64,000 bases of DNA, taken from assembly GCA_007258455.2 (NCBI GenBank), contig VDFB02254869.1, forward strand, positions 248,001-312,000. Direction: 5' to 3'. The position numbers and the translations under genes were made by a program. The notes below the pieces were generated by a model. It did no database searches, was not told where the DNA came from, and saw only the letters and a program-made list of their open reading frames with translations. This stretch comes from Sequoia sempervirens. Its lineage: Eukaryota > Streptophyta > Pinopsida > Cupressales > Cupressaceae. Below, in pieces: positions 12,366 through 23,800 of the stretch; within the stretch, counting starts at the first letter, position 1; each line of letters begins with the position of its first letter.

Positions 12366-14255
12366 GTATCACAAAAAAATGTATTTGTATACATTTTCAC
12401 GCTCATTTGGGTCTTTCTTATGGATGTTGGCCTAGTTTTACCTAGATTTAATGTTGTAATGTGGTCAACATATTCACATTAGGTCTTGGACCTTTGTGAA
12501 TCAATAAGAATTCTATGATGTCTTGTAAAAGTGTTGTAACATACTTTCACACTTTTCTAGGACCTATTTAATAAATAACCTCTTTTTATCACTTACCTAG
12601 CCTTATTTCAAAGTGTTGTAAAGTTTTGTAACAAAATTTCACGCTTTTCTAGGCTTGTCATCAATATTTTGACCCTTTTCTTATGTTTAAATGATCCCTT
12701 TATACACTTGCAGGCCCTACTTAAGTGTGTTTTTCAGAATAATCCCATTAAGCATCATTTAATACACTTAGTATCACTTGGCTCAAAACCCAAAATTATT
12801 TCAAAATTCGAGCGGGATATTATTTTCTAAACCTTGAGGTCGGCCTGTGATGTGGTATTTTTGAGAAATTTTACATTATCATGTATAAATATAGGGTTTC
12901 CATCTCATTTGACCCCATTGAATTTATTCATAACTCATTCATTATTCATTCATCATTCCAGTCAAGTAAGCTAGGGTTTTAGCATTCTAAGTCATCAAGA
13001 TAACTTTCTAAGGCATTCAAAGGAAGATTATTCATCCATTGTTGCAAAAATTCAAGATCTATCATCATGGAAAGTTTCTAATTCTTTCATTTCATGTTCA
13101 TGCTTCATATTATTTCATCATTTGGTTTAATTACCTAAAAGGGGTTTGACCAAGGAAAACCCCAATGCCCTAACATTCAACATTTCTCTTTATTTATTTG
13201 CGAGTTTGCAGATTTAGGTACTTTGAAGGTTTGGAAATCATTGAAGAATAGGTTTCAAACTTGTTGAAGAAATTCGCTTGTTTGCTAAGTTAAAATATCA
13301 ACAAAAAGTCAATTTTAGTGTCAAAAATTAAAGTTTCAGAACCAAACACCTGGAAGAACAAAAAGTGCAGACTAAGAGATTTTGTTTCCACTTTCATTTT
13401 TTTAGAAAAGACAAAGTGGACTAAGTCACCATAAATGGTGGCTTAGTCTCACTGCACGTGTTTGTCATATATTTTTGTAGATCTAGTTACCCATTTGGCT
13501 GAAACAGGCTCCTGAACAGTTTTCCAAATTTGGGACTAAATCGCCTAAAATGGCATAAGTGTCCCAGTAGGTCAAAATTTTAGGATCAGCAACATTTCTA
13601 GTCTCCATTCTAGTTTGCAACACATTTCTAGGTGTACCTCTTCAGTTTTACAATTTTCTGTTTAGTTTCATGGTCATTTCTAGGTCATTTAGTTTATGTT
13701 TGCATATCACATTATGTTTTCAAACACTTTACATTTCTTTAATTTTCATTCATTAGTCAATAAATTTTATTAGTTTTCAGCATTTAGGTCATTCTCCTTT
13801 GATATATTTTAATCATATTTGCATTAGTCTTGAGTGAACCACCTAGGTTTTAGAATATCTTTCTCCTTTTAGGTGCAAAACCCAAGAAGTGCAAGAGAGC
13901 TCCTATCCCCAAAAAATTATGGTTCAAGGGTGTTTGTGGAATATTCTAGATTGTGTTCAAGTGTTATGTGGTGTTCGTGAGTCATCTTTGGATTTGAGGA
14001 ATCGTGTACTTACATGTTAATGGTGTTAACACAGGTTCAACCGACCTTGGGTGTTTACACTAATTGCAGAGTTGCTTCAGTGTTTGTGGAAGCATGGTTG
14101 ACATGTATGGGTGGATTTAGGTCCTAGCTAGGGTGTGTTGTAGTCTACCTTCATTCCTTTCCACCACGAGAATTTTTTGGTGCCGACCTAATTTGAATTT
14201 GCACGGCTGAGGTGCATAGCCGACCTTGGAGAATGTTTTCAAGGTTCAAGATGGT
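12366..14255 (+). mobile_element. LTR-like insertion inside the copia 3' LTR
   Basis: About 1.9 kb of AT-rich, non-coding sequence separates the two halves of the copia LTR. Near its right end, TGGTGCCGACC at 14178-14188 after a T-run resembles a gypsy primer-binding site, so most of this piece is probably an LTR followed by some 70 bases of internal leader. A TATA-like stretch (TATAAATATAGGG) lies near 12885. Short repeats containing TTTCACGC/TTTCACAC near 12395, 12548 and 12635 mark its left part. Exact ends and a target duplication were not resolved. Confidence 0.45.
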
Positions 14256-14833
14256 ATAAACATGAGTTGAGTTGTTGAGGGATGATAAGGTAGAAGTGTG
14301 TGATGAAAATGATGCAAATGATGCAAATTGTAGAGTTGTAAGGTGTGAGATTGTGAAGTGTAGTGTAATATTTCATGTGTTAGATTATTGGATGTAGTGA
14401 GTAGAAGGTGTCTACAATTTTCAGTAAGACTATGAAGTGTTGGTGATGTTGCGGTGGAATTTTCTAGTGCATTGAGATGAATTTCTCATTCTAACACTCT
14501 TCTCTATCTTTTTTTCTATTATGGCAGTGAGCCTCTAGAAGTGAGCCTTTCTTTATTTTGGGTAGTGAGCCCTATTATATTCAATATTGATATTACTTTA
14601 TATTATGAGATAATCCTCACTGTGGTTTTTTTCTTCTTGGGTTTTCCACATAATTTGGTGTTTCTTTGTGTATGGTTTGCTTTGGTTCTATTTCTGTTAT
14701 CTATTTCATGATAAATCATTCTAATAGATTAAGGGTTAATTGAATTAATGTGGATCTAAATATTTGTGAGGGTTTTGAAGTTTTAAGGTACAACTGATTC
14801 ACCATCCCTCTTAGTTGTCTTGTGCATTCAACA
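14256..14833 (+). repeat. Right part of the copia A 3' LTR
   Basis: It is the direct-repeat partner of 7424-8011, from ATAAACATGAGTTGAG to CATTCAACA. It differs by scattered substitutions and small indels, including loss of a short segment near 14567. The next base begins gypsy RT sequence of element D. Confidence 0.75.
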
Positions 14834-15713
14834 ATTTCTTTCTCATTTTCTTTGATAAAATTTATCATCTATGTAAGACATGGGAAAAGAAATTAAGCCA
14901 CATAGATGAGGCCTTGGTAATTCTAGAAACCAAAACTCTTTTTTTCTAAAGAGTTTAAATGTGGATTTGTAAATGACCAAAATTTTATATCTAGTGCATG
15001 TCATCAACACCAAGGAGGTGCATCCACCCAAGACTCTAACATAGTTTTGGGGATCCCTAGTTACAACATAATATTTATCAAGAGGTTCTCATAGTTCAAC
15101 ACTCCCTTAACAAACCTAATAAATGAAGGATCCTTCAAATGGATGGAAGCAATGCAACAAACCTTTGAAAAGCTAAAGGAGGCAATTAGCTTATGCCCCA
15201 TGTTAACAATTCCTAATTTGTATCTTCCCTTTTTTTGATATTCAATACTTTTGTAGAGGGAATCAAATCCGTTCTCATACAAAATAATCACCTCATTTCC
15301 TTCAAGAGTCAAAAACTCAAGGAGGTGGAAAGAATATTCTAAATCTGCAATAGAGAGATGATGACCATATTGAATGCATTGATAAAGTTTAGGAAGTATC
15401 TAATTGGCAGAAGATTTGTGGTGAAGACAAATCAAAATAGCTTAAAATACTTCCTCATCCAAAAGGATTTGAATGAGTGAACAAAAATGGGTGAGAAAAC
15501 TACAAGAATTCAATTTTGATATTGATTACATAATGTTTGATATATTTGTAGATAGGAAGGGCGAAATCATAGTAGAATATTATAAGAATGTCTTTGTTAG
15601 GGATGTTTTGGAAGGGAAGCTACTGGGATGATAGGTACTCAATATACAATGAAGTCATCCTCTATAATGACATAATGTATTTAGTAACAGAATCCAAGAT
15701 AAAATCTAAAAAG
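14834..15713 (+). pseudogene. Element D pol, left half: RT palm/thumb and RNase H (chromovirus-like gypsy)
   Basis: The plus strand begins inside an RT active-site block (IFFDKI where FFDDIL is usual) and continues with a recognisable HIDEALVIL segment near 14905. RT-thumb and RNase H similarity follows: FKWMEAMQQTFEKLKEAIS near 15137-15190, a run resembling FRQYLVG-RFVV near 15388-15424, LKYFL near 15440, and KWVRKLQEFNFDIDYI near 15485-15530. Many stops and frameshifts make it a very old copy. It is cut at 15713 by element B. The continuation (integrase) appears at 54113, so the two pieces are one gene split by 38.4 kb. The RT catalytic Asp pair is damaged. The chromovirus-like label comes from the integrase wording in the right half and is inference. 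Confidence 0.75.
15709..15713. other. Left target-site duplication of element B (AAAAG)
   Basis: AAAAG directly precedes the TGTAG start of the B 5' LTR and is repeated exactly at 54113-54117, after the CTACA end of the 3' LTR. Confidence 0.85.
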
Positions 15714-16847
15714 TGTAGACACATAAAATTCACCTAGGCCTACAAATTCTATTTTCTCCATATTTATTCCTAACATATTTAGTTATTTCCTATAGTCCAA
15801 ATTCAACTATTAATTAAATAATTCTTAATTATTCAATTAATTCATATCTTTTATTCCTCCTGATTATTTAAATAAATAAATTACATTTATTTTATTTAAA
15901 TATGTCGCTAATGTCTTATGTCTCTCTGTGATTAAATTTATTTAATTATCTTTTGTCCATTATTTCCTCCTGATTATTTAAATAAATAAATTTTATTTAT
16001 TTATTTATTTAAATACATCATTAATATCTTATGTCTTCTCATAATTAAATAAATTCTTTAATTTATTTAATTATTGTCCACATTGGCCTTTTCCCAATTT
16101 TAAAATAAAATTATTTATTTAAAATTGTCCCACTTTCTAATTTTCTCTCTCTTAGTAAATAATTCAAATCAATTATTTACTGTCACATGGCCCCACCTTT
16201 TGAATTAAATTAATTTTTAATTCAAAATGTCAAATTTCCCTCTTAAATCAAATAATTTCTATTATTATTTGATTTTCTCTCTTTCTTTTTCTGTGCCATT
16301 CTTATTTCCTTGCCGCATGCAATCTTGTCCCTTGATTTGATCTTCTGAAATCAAATCTTGACCACTCATTTCAAATTTCACCCTAATGTTGCCTAACCCT
16401 AATTGTGGGTTGTCACATTCAATTTTAACCATTGATCTTAGGGAATTTGTTAATCTTCAATCTTTGCCATCCATCCAAAATTGACTTTTCTATAAAATGG
16501 TGATTTTGGTCTCATTTGCACATCTCTTGACTTCATGCTCTTGGCTTCTTGACTTCATAAGTTATTTTATGCATATTTTAGGATTGCTTCATAGTTGCAT
16601 ACTTGCACTGTGTATCTTTTTTATAGAATCCTTCAACATTTTCTTAGGACATTGACACTATCATAGGTTGCTCATCACAAATCTAAGGGCACACATAATA
16701 TTGCATCAAATAGAGAAGGTGCAATGGAGGTTAATCATGGAGGTTGAAGACATTGGGTGAGATCTCTCCTTGTTTTCATGTTTTTTACTCCTTTTTTCAT
16801 TGCTTTGCTTCTCTAATCTGCTAACCTAGGTTTTTCCCTAAGCTACA
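15714..16847 (+). repeat. 5' LTR of element B
   Basis: It runs from TGTAGACACATAAAA to CCTAAGCTACA, giving a perfect 5-bp terminal inverted repeat. U3 is extremely AT-rich with interleaved AATTAAATAA/TTTAATTAATT palindromes (15810-16080). Compared with the 3' LTR it lacks a short segment near 16811 (the GGTTATCTTATTTATG stretch seen near 54060). Confidence 0.9.
16491..16497 (+). promoter_or_regulatory. TATA box of the B LTR
   Basis: TATAAAA follows CCATCCAAAATTGA in the LTR. The same block recurs at 18287-18293 (leader duplication) and 37764-37770 (3' LTR), so it is the probable core promoter for element transcription. Confidence 0.6.
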
Positions 16848-17599
16848 TTGGTGAAACCGATGTGAAAATCATACCTTTTGCAGATTTTTGTACGACATTT
16901 TTTGTTTTGTAGGTACAGGTACGACGTGACATATTTGTTGTTTTCTGAGCCACATTCATAGTGTCATGACACATTCGCCTTGTAGAACGATGCATTCGCT
17001 CTATTACAACACATCCACCTTGTAGAACAACACATTTTCTCTTTTGTGATACATCTTCCTTGCAGTTCAATGCATTTGTCTGCAGATTCCAACTTTTGGC
17101 CCTGAGATGCATTCACTGTGCAGAATGACACATCCACCTAGAAATTTCCAATTTTCTTCGTACAACGCATTTGACTTCTAGAAGGACACATTTTTTTGGT
17201 AAAAATTTACTTTCGGATTTTTGCAAAAAAAATCAAATTTCTTTTTCTATTAGTAGCTTAGAGGTTTTTTGGGTTACTAATATTTTGTTTGCAACATGTG
17301 GAAAGGAGTCTAACCTTGGTTTTTTTTAATTTTCATATCACTTTTTCAATTCCTTAAAGAAAACAAACAACAACAAATAATTTTGCATTCACATTCATTA
17401 GTTAAAATGAACATGCATTCACTCATAGGTTTAAAATGAACACAATCTTGCATTGAAACTCAATAAGGCTAAAATGAACATGCATCTTTATGGCATGGGC
17501 TTAAAATGAACTTTGTTTGATCTACATTGATTTAAAAGTTTAAAATGAACAAAGTGTTTTAGGTGTGTTCCTCACATTACAATTTTGATAATTAAAACA
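16848..17599 (+). other. 5' leader of B, first copy, with ~20-21-bp repeat array
   Basis: Non-coding leader. Roughly 16935-17190 holds degenerate repeats spaced 19-21 bases, with cores such as TGTAGAACGATGCATTCG and TGTAGAACAACACATTTTC. Roughly 17390-17545 holds several copies of TTAAAATGAACA. The short open frames in this stretch are by-products of the repeats. The segment is nearly duplicated at 18646-19377. Confidence 0.7.
16849..16862 (+). other. Primer-binding-site-like sequence of B
   Basis: TGGTGAAACCGATG starts one base after the LTR end. The two other leader copies read TGGTGAACCCGATA (inverted, near 17787) and TGGTGAACTGGATG (near 18647), suggesting an ancestral TGGTGAACCCGATG. It starts with TGG as expected for tRNA priming; I cannot name the tRNA. 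Confidence 0.5.
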
Positions 17600-18153
17600 A
17601 CTGCAAGGAAAATGTGTTGCAAAAGAGCAAATGTGTCATTCTGCAAGGCAGGTGCATCACAACAGAGCGAATGCATTGCGACATTGTAGATGCAGCTCAT
17701 AAAAAAACAAATGCATTGTGCCATACCTGTACCCACAAAACAAAAAATGTTGTATGGAAATCTACAAAAGGTACAATTTTCATATCGGGTTCACCAATGT
17801 AGCTTAGGGAAAAACCTAGGTTAGCATATTAGAGCATAAATAAGATAACCCAAAGCAAAGCAATGAAGAAAAAAGGAGTACAAAACATGAAAACAAGGAG
17901 AGATCTCACCCAATGTCTTCAACCTCCATGATTAACCTCTATTTCACCTTCTCTATTTGTTGCAATATTATGTGTGCCCTTAGATTTTTGATGAGCAACC
18001 TATGATAGTGCCAATGTCCTAAGCAAATGTTGAAGGATTCTATCAAAAAGCTACACAATGCAAGTATGTAACTATGAAGCAAGCCTAAAAAATGCATAAA
18101 ATGGCCTATGAAGTCAAGAAGCCAAGAGCATGAAGTCAAGAGATGTGCAAATG
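17600..18153 (-). repeat. Inverted LTR-end plus leader segment (foldback arm 1)
   Basis: Reverse complement of this stretch matches 18309-18862 closely: the second half of the B LTR from GTCTCATTTGCACATCTC through CTAAGCTACA, then the primer site and the first ~210 bases of leader. It joins the first leader copy at about 17599, after AATTAAAAC. Confidence 0.85.
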
Positions 18154-18159
18154 AGACAT

Positions 18160-19377
18160 TTTGTTCAAAATTTCACCCTAATGTTTCCCAAACCCTAATT
18201 GTGGGTTGTCACATTCAATTTTAACCATTGATCTTAGGGCATTTTTCAATCTTCAATCTTAGCCATCCATCCAAAATTGAATTTTCTATAAAATGGTGAT
18301 TTTGGTCTCATTTGCACATCTCTTGACTTCATAGGCTATTTTATGCATATTTTAGGCTTGCTTCATAGTTGCATACTTGCATTGTGTAGCTTTTTGATAG
18401 AATCCTTCAACATTTGATTAAGACATTGGCACTATCATAGGTTGCTCATCACAAATCTAAGGGAACACATAATATTGCAGCAAATAGAGAAGGTGCAATG
18501 GAGGTTAATCATGGAGTTTGAAGACATTGAGTGAGATCTCTCCTTGTTTTCATGTTTTGTACTCCTTTTTTCTTCATTGCTTTGCTTTGGGTTATCTTAT
18601 TTATGCTCTAATATTCTAACCTAGGTTTTTCCCTAAGCTACATTGGTGAACTGGATGCCAAAATCATACCTTTTGTAGATTTTTGTATGACATTTTTTGT
18701 TTTGCAGGTATAGGTATGGTGCGACACATTTATTGTTTTTTTCAGCCACATTCGTAGTGTTGTGACTCATTTTCCTTGTAGAACAATGCATCCTCTCTGT
18801 TGTGATGCATCTGCCTTGTAGAATGACACATTTTCTCTTTCACGATGCATTTTCCTTGCAATTTGACGCATTTGTCTGCAGATTCCAACTTTCGGCCCTT
18901 AGATGCATTTGTTGTGTAGAACGACACATCTGCTTGGAAATTTCTAGTTTTCTTCCTGCGACGCATCTGCCTGGTAAAAATTTACTTTTGGGTTTTTGCA
19001 AAAAAAATTAGATTTATTTTGTATTAGTAGCTTAGAGGTTTTTTGGGTTACTAATATTCTATTTGCAGCATGTGTCAAGGAGTATAACCTTGGTTTTTGT
19101 TGATTTTCATATCACTTTTTCAATTCCTTAAAGCAAACAAAGAACAAAAAACAATTTTGCATTCATATTCATTAGTTAAAATGAACATGCATTCACTCAT
19201 GGGTTTAAAATGAACACAATCTTGCATTGAAACTCATAAGGCTAAAATGAACATGCATCTTCATGTCATGGGCTTAAACTAACTTTGTTTGATCTACATT
19301 AATTTAAAAGTTTAAAATGAACAAAGTATATTAGGTGTTTTCCTCACATTACAATTTTGATAATTAAAACGAACGAG
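18160..19377 (+). repeat. Second direct copy of partial B LTR plus leader (foldback arm 2)
   Basis: 18165-18645 repeats the LTR from TTTCACCCTAATG to CTACA, including a TATA box at 18287. 18646-19377 repeats the leader, including the 20-21-bp array (18735-18965) and the TTAAAATGAAC motifs (19175-19325). It ends in AATTAAAACGAAC, as does the leader of element C near 39530-39542. Confidence 0.85.
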
Positions 19378-21246
19378 TGTCTCCAATTTGTGTAATCCTG
19401 ATTCAATAATAGAAGTATCCTCTCCCCTTGTGCACTTGTGTGATCTTGGGTGCAAGAGAAACTATTATTGACTCTAGGAATTGGGCCTTCTTTGGTTGGA
19501 AAAAGTACTCACCCCAAGGAGACTCAAACTGGAAATGAAGCTCTTTAGTTGAGCTACTCCCGATTGGTATACAAATGTGAATCCTAATGGAAAGCTTAGG
19601 ATTACGAGTGCAGATGTCTCACACAAACAAATGAATTCCCAAAACCCTGTTGAGTGTAACCTCTTTAGGCTGGGATTCCTCCTTATTAGAGCTAATCTTG
19701 CCCCATGTGTGGCCACTCGAATGGGAGTCCCAAATTAAAAACTTGTGTAGTTTTCCAAAAACTCATCTATTCATCGGTGCAACAACAGTCGTTGCTAAGG
19801 CATCCACATTCTTGCAGTTCTTAGTAGAGGTGAAAATCCTACCATAGGAGATTTATGGGGGCTTGAAGCTTGGTTGACCCAAGAAGTGATTGCAATGTAA
19901 GGGGGGGCCTATGTGGCCAAGCTTCCAAATCACCTATTAAGAATAAGTGTGGTTGGGGAAACCCACATGGAATCCAATGGATATAGTCCTTGCCTAACCT
20001 AGGATTGTGCTTGTCTTCATTGTGCATGTTTTCAAACATTCAAAGACAAAACATTGTTTTTTCCAAGTGTTTTTTGAGACATTAAAATAAACACCTTTTG
20101 TAGACCTGGAAACACTCATTCAAATTGAATCAATTCTGAAAATTTTCCAAAATTGCAAACAAATTAGACCTTTATTCAGCCTGTAATGCATTTTCTATTA
20201 TGTGCAACACATTCACTATATTGAACCGCATTTGAAACTTTTTGTGCTGCAATTGCTCTACTAAAATTCATTTGTTATTTTCTGCAACACATTTGACTAG
20301 TCTAAACTGCATTTGATTTCCAAAATGACGCAATTTCTTTCCTGTGTCATATATGTGACCTACAACAACACATTTGTTGAACCCGCGATGCATTTGACAT
20401 TCTGCAACTATGACCTAAAATGACGCAATTTCCTATCACTAAGAAAAACACTATTATTATCCAAAACCTGAGTCCAAAAATTTTTAATCTATTGTCAAAC
20501 ATCTTTTTCTAGTGCTCTCTATTAAAAACCAGAAAAGGAATTGCTCAAGTCCTTCATTCTTTGCATGTTTTAGCTTGAATTCCCCATAGGTCCATCCTTC
20601 CAAATTTTTAGTTGCACCCTTAGAGCCCATCATCATCATTTTCATCAATAAACCAGTCTTTAGGCCCTCATTTTTCTACAGACTTTGGAATAGGAAAACT
20701 TACCATACCTTGCAAAATCTTTTCCTTCAAAAGTAGGTTATCATTGGACTTAGTTAAAATCATTTCCTTTAGTCATTGTCCTTTTGTGAGACCTTTCCAA
20801 CTCAAAAGTCTAGTTAGGAAACCGCAATTTTTCATTGTCATTTAGTCATACCAACAAGTCCTTTGATGATCCAAATTGATACATAGACCAAGCTTTGAGT
20901 GGTTGAGTAAACCTTTTATAAAGTCCATTAAAATTACTTTGACCTTTGCATTTGCATACCTTAGAACACTCAAGTCATTTTAGTCCTCATTTTGCATCCC
21001 TTATTCCAAAATTCAAAAAACAAAAAAATAGGGTCATACCTTTTATCTTAGCCTTCATTGTCCTCTTGCATCTGATATTTCCTTTTAGACAACATTGTCA
21101 TATTGCATTGCTTATTTCCAAAAACCCCAAAAATATAGTTGCATTTGCATCCCTTATTCACAAAATACAAAAACATAGTGTCATATAATTCTCCTTCATA
21201 GACTTAGGCATCATTTTCATCCTCCCTCATTTGATAAAATCCTTAT
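19378..21246 (+). other. Distal leader of B, non-coding, with a second repeat array
   Basis: No ORF with a recognisable product. The text AAAAAGTACTCACCCCAAG near 19500 matches the leader of C near 39860. At about 20170-20430 a further array contains CTGCAACACATTTGAC-like units with the same core (GCAACACATT, GCATTTG) as the proximal array. The gag start follows at 21247. Confidence 0.6.
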
Positions 21247-23790
21247 ATGGTTGAAAATAGGCTCCAAAGGAAAAGAAGAAAAATGGATCCTTTTGGACAA
21301 GACAACAATCCCTATAACTTTTCTAATGACATGAACCAAAACACAGACATGGGGGCATCTTTCATCAATCCTTTCAGCAACATGAACATGCCATCTTCTT
21401 CAAACAATCCCTTTGAACCATTCATACGAAGATACAAAAATGGACATGTATTCGTAGAAGAATTATAAGTTGCCACTCAAAATCCCGATGTGGCTTTCTT
21501 TGTGGAGGAACTTATCTTGCAAGACTCGCAAACATAATTAGCCATGCTTTTACACCAAGGAGACAAATTACCATGTGGGTTTGACATTAACACCCTAAGA
21601 GAAGCCTCTCCCAATCATGATGCAAACAATACCTCCAACACTAGTCAACCCAACACAATGCAAACAATACCTTCATTGGTGCCACCACACAAAATGCGAC
21701 AAGTACCATCAATGCTACTTCTAATGGCACCTCCAATCAAAATAATTCCAAAACAATCAACACAACATCCATTGGAGGAATATCAACCATGTCACAAGCC
21801 ACATCACAATCAATGCCTCTAATATCTACAACTCCATCACAAGCAATTGGAGCTTCATCTAGTTCCATGGGAACATCTTCAAATCCTTTAATTGGGTCTT
21901 CAAATAATACCATGGGAACAAATTCATTCAAACCCTTTGGGAGAAGTAAATGACATATTTTCATTCCAGGACCCCAACCAAATGTCAATACCTCATCACA
22001 AGTTAATACCAATACCAATATCCCCCAAAGGAAAAACACCTATATTCCCCATGGACACATGTACCAATTTGGACAAGGCTATCAAGTAACACAACACATG
22101 ACTTCATTTGGACACCAGAAAGCTAAAGTAAACACATTCCACAAATATCAACTAATACTGCTAGAGTGCACATTCCCACATACACGTCACACATCCATAC
22201 CCAACAACACATCCCTAATCAAAATACACAATACCAACAACATCCAAACCAAAACACATCATATATTTCACAACAACACATCCCACAACAATATTAGAAC
22301 ACATCTTCACAACAAGTGGGAACTCATGGAATACCTACCACTAGCATGTGTGATGCTACAAACAACCCCATAATTGATGCACTCACAGCTCAACTTGTGA
22401 CCTTGCAATAAAAAATGGAAGACATGCAATTGCAACACAAGAAGACCCACACATCATACAACCTATGTCCATACCCTTTCGACATGAGTCTACACATGCC
22501 ACAATTCCCTCCTGGATACATGGTGCCAAACTTCACTAAATACAAAGGCAAGACAAATCCCCTTGAACACATATGATAATTTACAACCAATTGTGTGGAT
22601 GTTGCATATGAGCATACCTATTTGATGAGACTCTTTCCTAGGAGTCTCGCAAGTCCTGCACTTGAATGGTTTTCTACCTTGCCTAAAGGAATCAAGTCAT
22701 GGGAGGAACTTGCAGACAAATTTGTATGAAATTACGCCTATAACATTGACACAGACGTCTCCATTACCAATTTATGTACGCTTACTCAAGAGGAAAATAG
22801 TGATACATTTATTCCATTCATCCAAAGATGGAGAATTTTAGCAAGTCGTTGCCATATTGAGATACTAGAGAAAGAAAAGGTAGACATGTTCATCCAAAAC
22901 CTTCTAGGTCCATTGAAATATAATTTGCAAGTTCATTGCTACACCACTTTCACAGACCTAGTCGAAAAAGGAGTCCAACTTGAGAAGGCCCTTATTGCTA
23001 AAGGAGAACTCAAATATGGCACTAAGAAAACAAATACAAACCCACCTACTAACAAAAATAAATACTAGGTCAAGAATAAACACATCACTAATGATGGCGT
23101 TGTTGACGCTAAGGTAGTAAACACAACGGGTCCTGTACTCACCCTCAAAGGAGCTCAACCACAAAAAACACCATTGATTACACTGACACCTGTTGCAAAT
23201 TCCATCCAAAATAGTCAAAAAAATCAAAACAGTCAAAACCAAGGGTAGTCACACCAAACTAGACAATTTCCAAAAAGACATACATATACTGCCTTGGGTG
23301 AACCGATTGAAGACGTCCTTAAGAAGCTCCTCCAGAATGGTGTCATCACATTATAGGACCCTAAGCCATATGACCTAGGACAATTCAAGCCATCTCGGTG
23401 GGATGACAACGTATTCTATGATTACCACCACACTAAAGGGCATAAAACCTCCTCTTCTCGACAATTAAGAAATCTTGTACAATATCTCATTGAAAATTGC
23501 ACCATCGAAATAGATGGACAACAATTTGCTTCAAACGTGGACCATATAATTCATAAAAACCCACTGCAAGACCATGGTTCAAATAATCCCTCAACGTCAG
23601 GTCCAAATACTAATAATAATCGAGCCAATTACACTCATGCCGCCTTTGATTATTCTGGTGGACCCATTATTAATCACCTCAAAGTTGTCAATGATTATGT
23701 CAATACTATTACCATCAAGAGAACACCTAAGTGTAATGTCACTACCCGTGGAGAAAAAATCACCATAGTCGGTCCTCCTCCTCCTAGATA
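21247..23790 (+). pseudogene. B gag (Retrotrans_gag), decayed
   Basis: Starts at ATG 21247 (MVENRLQRKRRKMDPFGQD) in frame 1. An Asn/Gln/Pro/Thr-rich linker follows, and by 22540-23060 reading moves to frame 2, so at least one frameshift lies between. The gag core is clear: a segment with YLMRLFPRSLASPALEWF near 22620-22675, NYAYNID near 22733, then RWRILASR and KEKVDMFIQNL near 22830-22905. A degenerate zinc-binding region (YDYHHTKGHK near 23420) aligns with CNYHQCKGHRMNNC of element C but has lost cysteines. Gag would form the cytoplasmic particle. B keeps arginine at several sites where C gag has stop codons, which makes it a useful reference for reading C. Confidence 0.75.
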
Positions 23791-23800
23791 GCTGAAGATC

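Larger units (their letters stand above)
7424..14833 (+). mobile_element. Ty1/copia retrotransposon remnant A (Sirevirus-like)
   Basis: A direct repeat at 7424-8011 and 14256-14833 flanks a copia gag-pol pseudogene. Both copies end ...GCATTCAACA, and the first is followed two bases later by an initiator-Met-tRNA-type primer site. The pol order (protease, integrase, RT) defines Ty1/copia. The 5' LTR lacks its left part, and the 3' LTR is split by a foreign LTR-like insertion at about 12366-14255. Sequence immediately right of 14833 is gypsy reverse transcriptase (element D), so A appears to have landed in D. The left flank is not D sequence, implying deletion or rearrangement there. The Sirevirus assignment rests on repeated purine tracts before the 3' LTR and is tentative. 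Confidence 0.8.

Noticed and set aside
14834..15713. Coding sequence belonging to element B or a host gene
   Set aside because: It is RT/RNase H wording of a different gypsy type, and its continuation lies beyond B at 54113 with a matching target duplication.
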